Below, piece by piece: positions 1 to 5,471 of a stretch of 6,805 nt of DNA. Source of the stretch: Pseudomonadota bacterium (lineage in GTDB: Bacteria; Pseudomonadota; Gammaproteobacteria; Burkholderiales; Burkholderiaceae_C); NCBI GenBank assembly GCA_023394015.1, contig JAEXBL010000390.1:1-6805 (forward strand), given 5' to 3'. The translations under genes were made by a program, and so were the position numbers. The notes under the pieces are model-generated. The model was given only the letters and a program-made list of their open reading frames with translations. It was not told where the DNA came from and did not search any database. Numbering within the stretch: position 1 is the stretch's first letter; the number at the start of each line of letters is the position of its first letter.

Positions 1-264
1 GCCGGCGCCACCTACCCCCAGCAGAGCGAGCGCGGGCGCGCGCGGGCGCCGACGCTGCCGCTGCTGAGCCCCGGCGGGGGCGCGCAGGGCGGTGATGCCG
101 CCGCGACGGTGCGGGCCGGCTGGCGCCCCGACGGGCCCATCGTCGTCAACAGCTCGCGCGCCATCTTGTATGCCGGCAGCGGCGCCGACTTCGCCGATGC
201 CGCCCGCGCCGCCGCGCAGGCCACGCGCGCGGCGCTGCATGCGGCGCGCGGACTGACGCCGTAG
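1..264 (+). CDS. pyrF: Orotidine 5'-phosphate decarboxylase (type 2), C-terminal part
   Basis: This is the 3' end of a gene that starts before the window; 87 codons and a TAG stop are visible. The product decarboxylates OMP to UMP, the last step of de novo pyrimidine synthesis in the cytoplasm. Visible residues 1-6 read AGATYP, residues 24-32 read PGGGAQGGD and residues 49-58 read VNSSRAILYA. These match the phosphate-binding end of the bacterial group-2 (longer) OMP decarboxylases, where a PGxGAQGG loop is followed by a V(N)NSSR segment whose arginine contacts the phosphate. The catalytic Asp/Lys residues lie upstream, outside the window. The last ~25 residues are an Ala/Arg-rich helix, normal for this family. 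The next gene begins 37 bases downstream on the same strand, so readthrough into it is possible. The family call is firm from the two motifs; the rest of the gene cannot be judged. Confidence 0.88.
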   Translation, partial: AGATYPQQSERGRARAPTLPLLSPGGGAQGGDAAATVRAGWRPDGPIVVNSSRAILYAGSGADFADAARAAAQATRAALHAARGLTP

Positions 265-301
265 CGGCCCGCGGTCCCCGGCAAGGCACCAGGCGGCGCG
301 C

Positions 302-1195
302 ATGCAACTCAAGTGGCTGGAAGACTTCGTCGCCCTGGCGCAGACCCGCAGCGTCACCCGGGCGGCGGAGTTGCGGCACGTCACGCACCCGGCCTTCGGC
401 CGGCGCCTGCGCGCGCTTGAGGCCTGGGCGCAGACGCCGCTGCTGGAGCCCGGCCCCGGCCCGGTCACGCTCACGCCGGCCGGGCAGGCCCTGCTGGAGG
501 CCGCCCAGCAGGCGCTGGCCGACCTGGGCGGCGTGCACGACACGCTGCAGCGCGTGGCCGGCCGCTCGGCGCGCACGGTCACCCTGGCCACCGGCCGCAC
601 GCTGGCGCGCACCGTGGTGGCCGGCTGGCTGGTGCGGCTGACGCCGCTGCTCGAGGGGGGCGAACTGCGCATCCTCACCGGCAGCCTGGCCGCCACTGTG
701 CAGATGCTGGAGCGGCGCGAGATCGACTTCACGCTGGCCTACCACCACCCGATCCTGGCCATGCCGCTGGATGGCCGGCAGTTCAGCCACTGCACCGTCG
801 ACTCCGACCAGTTGGTGCCGGTGGCCAAGGCCGACGCCGGGGGCCAGCCCCGGCATGTGCTGGACGGTGACCGGCCGGCGCCCTACCTGGCCTATGCGCC
901 CAGCCTGTCGCTGGGCCGGCTGGTGGCCGACCATCTGGCGGGCCAGCGGCAGGCGCCCGCGCTGGCGCGCCGCATCGAATGCGATTCAGCCGATGCCCTG
1001 CACGAATACGCCTTGCGCGGCCTGGGCGTGGCCTGGCTGCCGTCGTCCATGGTGCGCGCCGACTGTCAGGCCGGCCGCCTGGTGGTGCTGGGAACGCCAC
1101 GCCTGGCGGTGCGCTTCGACATGCGCCTGTACCGCCCCAAACGCCGCCTGGGCGCGCTGGCCGAAGCCGTGTGGGACTACCTGACCGAGGGCTGA
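302..1195 (+). CDS. LysR-family transcriptional regulator (HypT/YjiE-like subgroup)
   Basis: A 297-residue protein, the normal LysR length. Residues 1-60 are the winged helix-turn-helix: WLEDFVALAQ, then the AAELRHVTHPAFGRRLRALE helix pair (residues 21-40, recognition helix about 28-40), then the LTPAG wing (57-61). Residues ~90-295 are the periplasmic-binding-protein-like effector domain, with GLGVAWLPSSMV near residue 240, a stretch typical of LysR C-domains. The WL-DF opening and the PAF-RR-RALE helix resemble the subgroup containing E. coli YjiE/HypT; this is a resemblance from memory and does not imply hypochlorite sensing. The ATG was chosen because the helix-turn-helix begins at once; a weak AGGCGG lies 5 bases upstream. 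The gene precedes a Bug receptor gene on the same strand rather than diverging from it, but a LysR-type operator in the intervening gap suggests it controls that gene. The effector is unknown. Confidence 0.9.
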   Translation: MQLKWLEDFVALAQTRSVTRAAELRHVTHPAFGRRLRALEAWAQTPLLEPGPGPVTLTPAGQALLEAAQQALADLGGVHDTLQRVAGRSARTVTLATGRTLARTVVAGWLVRLTPLLEGGELRILTGSLAATVQMLERREIDFTLAYHHPILAMPLDGRQFSHCTVDSDQLVPVAKADAGGQPRHVLDGDRPAPYLAYAPSLSLGRLVADHLAGQRQAPALARRIECDSADALHEYALRGLGVAWLPSSMVRADCQAGRLVVLGTPRLAVRFDMRLYRPKRRLGALAEAVWDYLTEG

Positions 1196-1241
1196 CGCGG
1201 TGCCCGCCGGCCGGTCCGTCGGGCCGCATTGGCACCAGCAC

Positions 1242-1256
1242 GTGCCGTAATGGCAC
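1242..1256. promoter_or_regulatory. Probable LysR operator, perfect T-N11-A palindrome
   Basis: The bases read GTGCC-GTAAT-GGCAC, a perfect 5-bp inverted repeat around a 5-base spacer. T at 1243 and A at 1255 give the classic T-N11-A spacing of LysR boxes. It lies between the LysR gene and the Bug-receptor gene, about 80 bases before the latter's start. A further GGCAC at 1231-1235 adds a third half-site, 21 bases (two helical turns) from the one at 1252. Assignment to the adjacent LysR protein is inference. Confidence 0.55.
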
Positions 1257-1275
1257 CTGCGCCCTATGTCGGCTG

Positions 1276-1290
1276 GCGCCAGAATGGCGC
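1276..1290. promoter_or_regulatory. Second probable operator half of the LysR site
   Basis: The bases read GCGCC-AGAAT-GGCGC, with the same architecture and spacer ending (AAT) as the palindrome starting 34 bases upstream, but with C and G where that one has the T-N11-A bases. LysR regulators commonly bind a strong symmetric site plus a weaker promoter-proximal activation site, and this pair fits that layout. It overlaps a 10-bp palindrome CTGGCGCCAG at 1273-1282. I could not place a convincing -35/-10 pair beside it. Confidence 0.4.
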
Positions 1291-1319
1291 AGCTGTCCGC
1301 ATCAGAGACATCCCACGAC

Positions 1320-1328
1320 AAGGAGGAG
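1320..1328 (+). promoter_or_regulatory. Strong Shine-Dalgarno of the Bug-receptor gene
   Basis: AAGGAGGAG lies 5 bases before the ATG at 1334. This near-perfect anti-16S match settles the start of the downstream gene, although the frame stays open upstream to a TTG at 1229. Confidence 0.85.
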
Positions 1329-1333
1329 ACACC

Positions 1334-2311
1334 ATGCCGCCGATCCGCCACCGTATCCTCGCTGGCCTGCTGGGTGCCCTGGCCTTGGCCGCGCTGCCGG
1401 CTTGGGCGCAGGACGCTGCCTACCCCGCCAAGCCCATCACCCTGGTGGTCGGCTACCCGGCGGGCGGCAGCACCGACCTCACCGGCCGCGCCGTGGGCGA
1501 TGCCCTGGCCAAGCAACTCGGCGTGCCAGTGGTGATCGAGAACCTGGGCGGCGCCGGCGGTGCCATCGGCGCGCAGAAGGTGGCCAATGCCGCGCCCGAC
1601 GGCTACACGCTGCTGGTGGGCGCCAACAACGAGGTGGCCATCAGCCGCCTGGTCACCAAGACCACCAAGTACGAGTTGAAGGACTTCACGCCCATCGGCC
1701 TGATTGCCTCGCAGCCCATGGTGCTGGTCGCCTCGCCCTCGGCGGGCGTGAAGAACCTGGACGAGTTCATCGCCAAGGTGAAGGCCGCGCCGGGCAAGAC
1801 CAGCTACGGCTCCTCCGGCGTCGGCACCGGCCTGCACCTGGCCGGCGAGATGGTGAAGCAGCGCGCCGGCCTGTTCATGACCCACATCCCCTACCGCGGC
1901 GTGGCGCCACTGACCACCGACCTGGTGGGCAACAACCTGGAGTTCGGCGTGTTCGTGCTCTCCAGCGGCCTGCCGCATATCAAGAGCGGCAAGGTGGTGG
2001 CGCTGGGCACCACCGAGGCCAGGCGCTCGGCCTTCACGCCCGACATTCCGGCGCTGGGCGAGCACGCGGCGCTCCAGGGCATCGACATCGGCACCTGGTT
2101 TGCCCTGCTCGGCCCGGCCAAGCTGCCCGAGGCGGTGCGCGCCAGGCTCAAGACCGCGCTGAACGCGGTGCTCAACTCGGCCGAGTTCCGCCAGAAGATG
2201 GAGGCCAGCGGCTCCACCGTGGCCAGCGCTGATGTCGACATCCAGCCCTTTCTGCAGGCCGAGGTGGCCAAGTACCAGAAGATCGTGCAGTTCGCCAACA
2301 TCGAGCAATGA
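1334..2311 (+). CDS. Bug/TctC-family periplasmic solute-binding protein
   Basis: A 325-residue receptor of the tripartite tricarboxylate transporter (Bug) family, which binds carboxylates and related small molecules in the periplasm. Residues 1-25 are a Sec signal peptide (basic RHR, hydrophobic ILAGLLGALALAAL, cleavage after AWA). Family motifs follow in order: YPAGGSTDLTGR (41-52), ENLGGAGGAIGA (69-80), PDGYTLL (88-94), YGSSGVGTGLHLAGE (158-172), IPYRG (185-189) and LPHIKSGKVVALGTT (213-227). Length is normal. The start is fixed by the strong ribosome binding site and the signal peptide. The TGA stop overlaps the next gene's ATG (ATGA), so the two are translationally coupled. No TctA/TctB membrane subunits are nearby, so this is an orphan receptor, common in Burkholderiales, and it may share a transporter encoded elsewhere. 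The hydrolase partner hints at an N-acyl amino acid or similar acid as ligand, but the sequence does not show the ligand. Confidence 0.93.
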   Translation: MPPIRHRILAGLLGALALAALPAWAQDAAYPAKPITLVVGYPAGGSTDLTGRAVGDALAKQLGVPVVIENLGGAGGAIGAQKVANAAPDGYTLLVGANNEVAISRLVTKTTKYELKDFTPIGLIASQPMVLVASPSAGVKNLDEFIAKVKAAPGKTSYGSSGVGTGLHLAGEMVKQRAGLFMTHIPYRGVAPLTTDLVGNNLEFGVFVLSSGLPHIKSGKVVALGTTEARRSAFTPDIPALGEHAALQGIDIGTWFALLGPAKLPEAVRARLKTALNAVLNSAEFRQKMEASGSTVASADVDIQPFLQAEVAKYQKIVQFANIEQ

Positions 2312-3300
2312 GCCACCCCCAGGCGGCGCCGTTTGAGTTGCCGCTGCCCGACATTGCGCCCTGGCGCGGCGGCAACACCGGCGTGCCCGGCGTATGGCGC
2401 TTCGACAGCGGCCGGCCCGGCCGCGAGGTGCTGATCAGTGCCCTGGTGCACGGCAACGAGATCTGCGGCGCCTGGGCCTTGAAGGGGCTGTTGGCGGCGG
2501 GCCTGCGCCCGCAGCGCGGCGTGTTGACACTGATGTTCTGCAACCTGGCGGCCTTCGACCGCTTCGACCCCGCCAACCCCGACGCGGCGCGCTTCGTCGA
2601 GGAAGATTTGAACCGCCAGTGGACGCCCGAGCGCATCGCCGGCGGTGAGTCGCTGGAGCGCCGCCGCGCCGCCGAGTTGCGCCCCTTCGTCGAGCGCGCC
2701 GACTGGCTGCTCGACCTGCATTCCATGCACGAGCCCTCGGCCCCGCTGCTGCTCACCGGCGTGCAGCCGCGCAACCTGGCGCTGGCGCGGCAGCTGGGCG
2801 CGCCAGCGCACATCGTCATCGACGCCGGCCACTCGGATGGCGTGCGCATGCGCGACTTCGGCCGCTTTGGCCTGCCCGACGCGCAGGCGAGCGATGCGTG
2901 CTCGCTGCTGGTCGAATGCGGTTTTCACGGCGATCCGTCCAGCCGCCAGGTGGCGCAGGACATGTGCCTGCGCTTTCTGCAGGCGGCGGGCAGCGTGGAG
3001 GCCGCGGCGCTGGACGCCGCGCTGCCCGGCTGGCGCCAGCCCGATGCGCTGTGCCAGTGGGCGTTCACGGTGGACGGCGCCGCCGTAGCGCGCAGCGAGC
3101 GCTTCTGCTTCACGGCGCCCTTCACCGGGCTCGAGCACTTCCCCGCGGCCGGCACGGTGATCGGCCACCATGATGGCCCCGGCCAGGGCGAGCCGGTGCG
3201 CACGCCCTATGACGACTGTGTGCTGGTCATGCCCTCGGTGCGACAGGCGCGGGCGGGCGTGACGGTGGTGCGCTTTGCGCGGCGCGCGGCGCTGGCCTGA
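2308..3300 (+). CDS. Succinylglutamate desuccinylase/aspartoacylase-family zinc hydrolase
   Basis: A 330-residue protein of the AstE/AspA branch of the M14 metallocarboxypeptidase-like hydrolases, which remove acyl groups from N-acylated amino acids. The zinc site is visible: HGNE gives His48 and Glu51, and DLH gives His138. Asn102-Arg103 (DLNRQW) matches the substrate-carboxylate-binding NR pair, and Glu203 in VECGFHGD is the expected catalytic glutamate. The C-terminal ~90 residues match the small beta-rich domain these enzymes carry. There is no signal peptide, so it should be cytoplasmic. Its ATG overlaps the stop of the Bug-receptor gene by 4 bases, which argues for a shared transcript and a shared substrate. 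It lacks the astCADB context of true AstE, so arginine succinyltransferase catabolism is not supported; the acyl group and amino acid are unknown. Confidence 0.88.
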   Translation: MSHPQAAPFELPLPDIAPWRGGNTGVPGVWRFDSGRPGREVLISALVHGNEICGAWALKGLLAAGLRPQRGVLTLMFCNLAAFDRFDPANPDAARFVEEDLNRQWTPERIAGGESLERRRAAELRPFVERADWLLDLHSMHEPSAPLLLTGVQPRNLALARQLGAPAHIVIDAGHSDGVRMRDFGRFGLPDAQASDACSLLVECGFHGDPSSRQVAQDMCLRFLQAAGSVEAAALDAALPGWRQPDALCQWAFTVDGAAVARSERFCFTAPFTGLEHFPAAGTVIGHHDGPGQGEPVRTPYDDCVLVMPSVRQARAGVTVVRFARRAALA

Positions 3301-3340
3301 AGCCTGCGCGGGCCGCCGTCGCTTTTCAATACGATGCGCC

Positions 3341-3359
3341 GCCCGCGCTCAACGCGGGC
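3341..3359. terminator. Hairpin between convergent genes, possible terminator
   Basis: GCCCGCG and CGCGGGC form a perfect 7-bp stem around the loop CTCAA. It lies 40 bases after the plus-strand hydrolase stop and contains the TGA of the convergent minus-strand lipoprotein gene. Neither strand has a U-tract after the stem, so intrinsic termination is uncertain; position is the main support. Confidence 0.3.
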
Positions 3360-4086
3360 AGTGGTCTTTCACCACGCCTCTCATCAGCGCGTCGCCGGGC
3401 TGAATGGGGGTGGCGCGGTCGCTGGCTGCCGGGCCCTTGACCAGTTGGCCGCGCTGGTACGGCAGGCTGTGGTAGCGCACGCTGCGCAGGCGGTAGCTGG
3501 GCGTGGCGCAGTCGATCTCGATGCGTGCCGACAGCGATTGGTGCCCGGTGTTCGTCGGCCGCCGGGTGTTCCACACGCCGTCCAGGCTGACCCAGCCGGC
3601 CTGGGGCTGGTGGGCGCGCACGCTGCGGGGGTCGACCAGCAGCTCGTCGCCGCCGCCACGGTACGAGGCCATGCGCGTCAGCCGGTAGTCGGCCAGCAGT
3701 TCGGGCGCCGGGGGCAGGTCGCCGCGCAGCTGCACAAAGCCGGGGCCGACGACGAAGCGCTGGTGATCGCCCTCGCCGTCCAGGGTGATGAGGGCATCGG
3801 CCGGGTCCCAGCGGTAGCGCCCGGCGGCCCGGAAGGCGACCGGCTGGCCCCGGTGCTCGATGTCCTGCAGCAAGGTGTAGCGCTCCTGGTCGCGCAACAC
3901 CAGCACGGTGCGGTAGCCGGTGCCCGAGGCCGAGGGCAGCGTGCCCATGTAGGTGCCTTGCCAGTCGGTGGTGGTGCGGGCGGCGGCATAGGGTGCCGCC
4001 GTGGGGGGGTGGGCCGGCGGGCAGGCGGTGGTGGCGATCAGCGCCAGCAGGGCGGCGCCAAGGTGCAGGCAACGACAGCGTGTCAT
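3349..4086 (-). CDS. Probable lipoprotein: NlpE-like region plus surface-adhesin-E-like region
   Basis: A 245-residue envelope protein. Residues 1-22 form a signal peptide (MTRCRCLHLG then a hydrophobic stretch) ending in ATTAC; Cys22 could be lipidated, but TTAC is a poor lipobox. Residues ~43-122 resemble the N-terminal beta-barrel of NlpE: WQGTYMGTLP, a VLVLRD strand, YTLLQDIEHRG, GRYRW and FVVGPGFVQLRG. NlpE has LPCADC at this point; here it reads LPSASG, so the CxxC is lost. Residues ~148-245 resemble the adhesin-E-like domain common in Burkholderiales: LLVDPRSV, RIEIDCATPSYRL, a PIQPGDAL stretch and a terminal Cys243 that could pair with Cys193. I chose the ATG at 4086 over a TTG at 4122 because it places the basic residues directly before the hydrophobic core. 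It lies 139 bases downstream of the M48 protease gene on the same strand. Domain calls are from pattern recognition; the function is unknown. Confidence 0.7.
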   Translation of the reverse strand: MTRCRCLHLGAALLALIATTACPPAHPPTAAPYAAARTTTDWQGTYMGTLPSASGTGYRTVLVLRDQERYTLLQDIEHRGQPVAFRAAGRYRWDPADALITLDGEGDHQRFVVGPGFVQLRGDLPPAPELLADYRLTRMASYRGGGDELLVDPRSVRAHQPQAGWVSLDGVWNTRRPTNTGHQSLSARIEIDCATPSYRLRSVRYHSLPYQRGQLVKGPAASDRATPIQPGDALMRGVVKDHCPR

Positions 4087-4123
4087 GGGCAGGCAAGTCC
4101 AGGAGACGAAAAATGAGAACAAA

Positions 4124-4129
4124 ATTATG
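4124..4129 (-). promoter_or_regulatory. Possible -10 element for the lipoprotein gene
   Basis: Read on the minus strand, CATAAT lies 37 bases before the ATG at 4086, at the start of a conspicuously AT-rich tract (about 4105-4128) in an otherwise very GC-rich gap. No good -35 is visible at the right distance. The T-rich strand could instead belong to a terminator for the upstream protease gene: a 7-bp stem (4145-4151 with 4166-4172) precedes it, but the T-rich stretch starts about 17 bases beyond the stem, too far for a canonical terminator. Confidence 0.25.
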
Positions 4130-4225
4130 CGCGCACGCTGATGGCCGGGCGGGCCGGCGCCATCGCGCCCGGACGCGAAGGCGACAGGCGGGCGCCGCGC
4201 GCCGGCTGGCGACTGGTGCGCCGAC

Positions 4226-5047
4226 TCAGCGCCGTACCCGCGCCTGCTCGTACAGCGGCATCACGCGCGGCATGGCCCTTTCCAGGGCGCCCATGCGGTC
4301 GCCCGAGCTGGGGTGGGTGGACAGGAAGCTGGGGCCGCCGCCACCGCCTTGCCGGGCCATCTTCTGCCACAGGCTGATGGCGGCGCGCGGGTCGTAGCCG
4401 GCGCGGGCCGCCAGTTCCAGGCCGTAGAGGTCGGCCTCGCCTTCCATGTGGCGCGAGAAGGGCAGGTCCAGCGCCAGCTGCTTGCCCAGGCCGGCCAGCT
4501 GCACCGCGCCCTGGCCCACGCCCAGCAGGGCGCCGCCGACGGACAGTGCCAGGTCACCGGCGGCGCTTTGCGAGATCTTCTCGCGCGTGTGCTCGCGCAG
4601 GGCGTGCGCCATCTCGTGGCCCATGATGGCGGCGATCTCGTCGTCGGTCAGGCGCAGCTTGCGGATGATGCCGGTGTAGAAGGTGATCTTGCCGCCGGCC
4701 ATGACGTGGGCGTTGATGGTGTCCTGGTCGATCAGCACCAGCTGCCAGGGCCAGCGCGCCGCGTCGGGGCGAAAGACCTGCACATGGGGCACCATGCGCT
4801 GCATGATGGTGTTGACGCGGCTCCATTCGGGGCCGCTGGTCACCAGCTGGCCCTTGCTGCGGGCCTCGCTGTTCTGCTGGTTGTAGTACTGCAGCGACTG
4901 CTGCATCACCTGCTCGGACGACACCAGCAGCAGCTGCGAGCGGGCCGCGCCGCCCGAGGCGACGCTGCCGGTGGTGGTGCTGGCGCAGCCGGCCGCCAGC
5001 ACGGCGGCAACCAGGGCGGCGGCGAGGGGACGGGCAAAGGCTTTCAT
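4226..5047 (-). CDS. M48-family zinc metalloprotease, outer-membrane lipoprotein type
   Basis: A 273-residue periplasm-facing protease. Residues 1-21 are a lipoprotein signal peptide with lipobox LAAGC (Cys21); the following Ala/Ser do not signal inner-membrane retention, so the outer membrane is likely. The M48 core is complete: DQDTINAHVMAGGKITFYTGI (108-128) is the beta-strand typical of the family, HEMAH gives His144, Glu145 and His148, and EGEAD gives the third zinc ligand Glu202 with Asp206. LSTHPSSGDRM (242-252) is the usual C-terminal motif. Architecture and size resemble E. coli LoiP (YggG); the TPR repeats of BepA are absent. Such proteases degrade or quality-control outer-membrane proteins; substrates here are unknown. 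AGGAG 8 bases upstream supports the ATG. The next gene downstream encodes another probable envelope lipoprotein. Confidence 0.93.
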   Translation of the reverse strand: MKAFARPLAAALVAAVLAAGCASTTTGSVASGGAARSQLLLVSSEQVMQQSLQYYNQQNSEARSKGQLVTSGPEWSRVNTIMQRMVPHVQVFRPDAARWPWQLVLIDQDTINAHVMAGGKITFYTGIIRKLRLTDDEIAAIMGHEMAHALREHTREKISQSAAGDLALSVGGALLGVGQGAVQLAGLGKQLALDLPFSRHMEGEADLYGLELAARAGYDPRAAISLWQKMARQGGGGGPSFLSTHPSSGDRMGALERAMPRVMPLYEQARVRR

Positions 5048-5055
5048 GGGCGGCG

Positions 5056-5060
5056 CTCCT
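5056..5060 (-). promoter_or_regulatory. Ribosome binding site of the M48 protease gene
   Basis: AGGAG on the minus strand, 8 bases before the ATG at 5047, supports that start together with the signal peptide that follows at once. Confidence 0.7.
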
Positions 5061-5085
5061 GCACGGCGATCAAGGGATGCCGGCT

Positions 5086-5091
5086 ATTGTG
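5086..5091 (-). promoter_or_regulatory. Possible -10 element of the M48 protease gene
   Basis: CACAAT on the minus strand (5 of 6 bases match TACAAT) lies 38 bases before the ATG at 5047 in a GC-rich gap. No convincing -35 hexamer is seen 16-18 bases upstream. The strong hairpin at 5170-5210 further upstream would insulate this gene from the genes to its right, so a promoter is needed between about 5060 and 5170. Confidence 0.3.
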
Positions 5092-5169
5092 GCGCCAGCT
5101 GCCGGGCGGGGACGTCGGACGCCGCCGCACATGCGCGCACGGCCTTGGTTTGCCCCATGACAAATAGCG

Positions 5170-5210
5170 AATGACAAAAGCCGTCGTGCCGAAGGGCGGC
5201 TTTTGTCATT
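5170..5210. terminator. 14-bp perfect hairpin with flanking A and T runs, probable bidirectional terminator
   Basis: The arms AATGACAAAAGCCG (5170-5183) and CGGCTTTTGTCATT (5197-5210) are exact reverse complements around a 13-base loop. Because the stem's own ends carry AAAA and TTTT, a GC-rich base followed by a U-run appears on either strand. It lies about 80 bases past the stop of the minus-strand 55-codon gene and upstream of the minus-strand protease gene, so it most likely ends transcripts arriving from the yedE-like side. Confidence 0.65.
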
Positions 5211-5216
5211 GATCAT

Positions 5217-5275
5217 GCGCCCGAAGGGCGCGTCATTGAAGGCGAAGCCGAAGTCATGCGCGCGCAGCGCGCGCG
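5217..5275. repeat. Two further hairpins beside the terminator
   Basis: GCGCCC-GAA-GGGCGC (5217-5231) is a 6-bp stem with a 3-base loop, extendable by a wobble and an A-T pair. CGCGCGC-AGC-GCGCGCG (5259-5275) is a 7-bp stem. Together with the 14-bp hairpin just to the left they form three stems in about 105 bases, with the words GTCATT or GTCATG recurring at 5205, 5232, 5253 and 5276. Both sit between the stop of the 55-codon gene and the main hairpin, so they would lie in its 3' untranslated RNA. Confidence 0.5.
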
Positions 5276-5289
5276 GTCATGGCCCCGCC

Positions 5290-5457
5290 TTACTTGGGCA
5301 TGGCGCAGTGCCCGCCGCTGCTGGCCTGGCCCGAGCCGGCGGCGAAGATCGGCGGCTCCAGCCGCAGGTTGACCGGCGCCGAGCTGGCGAAATCCCAGGC
5401 GATGAAGCCCACGAGCAGGGCCCAGAACAGGGCCTGGCGGATGACGGTGCTGGACAT
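5290..5457 (-). CDS. Small single-span membrane or exported protein (55 aa)
   Basis: An ATG-to-TAA frame of 55 codons, almost all ending in G or C like the neighbouring genes and unlike the segment just upstream. Residues 1-8 (MSSTVIRQ) form a short basic start; ALFWALLVGFIAWDFASSA (9-27) is one hydrophobic segment, either a membrane anchor or a signal peptide with a possible cleavage after Ala27. The remaining ~28 residues are Gly/Ser/Pro-rich (PVNLRLEPPIFAAG) and end in GGHCAMPK with a single cysteine. GAAGG lies about 9 bases upstream of the ATG. It sits downstream of the YeeE/YedE-like gene on the same strand and ahead of a strong hairpin, so it could be the last gene of that transcript. 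I do not recognise the family; a role linked to sulfur transport is a guess from position. Confidence 0.6.
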   Translation of the reverse strand: MSSTVIRQALFWALLVGFIAWDFASSAPVNLRLEPPIFAAGSGQASSGGHCAMPK

Positions 5458-5471
5458 GGTGCGCAACCTTC

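Noticed and set aside
1229..1333. In-frame extension of the Bug gene up to a TTG
   Set aside because: The strong ribosome binding site and the signal peptide both fix the start at the ATG at 1334; the extension would also run through the operator palindromes.
986..2308. 440-codon minus-strand frame opposite the LysR and Bug genes
   Set aside because: It lies opposite two genes with clear family motifs, has a low-complexity Gly/Ala/His/Arg-rich translation and no domain; long antisense frames are expected at this GC content.
1891..3171. 426-codon minus-strand frame opposite the Bug and hydrolase genes
   Set aside because: Same reasoning: no recognisable motif, skewed composition, and the opposite strand carries complete enzyme and receptor motifs.
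4087..4122. TTG start adding 12 residues to the lipoprotein
   Set aside because: It would put MFSFFVSWTCLP before the basic residues of the signal peptide, and no ribosome binding site supports it.
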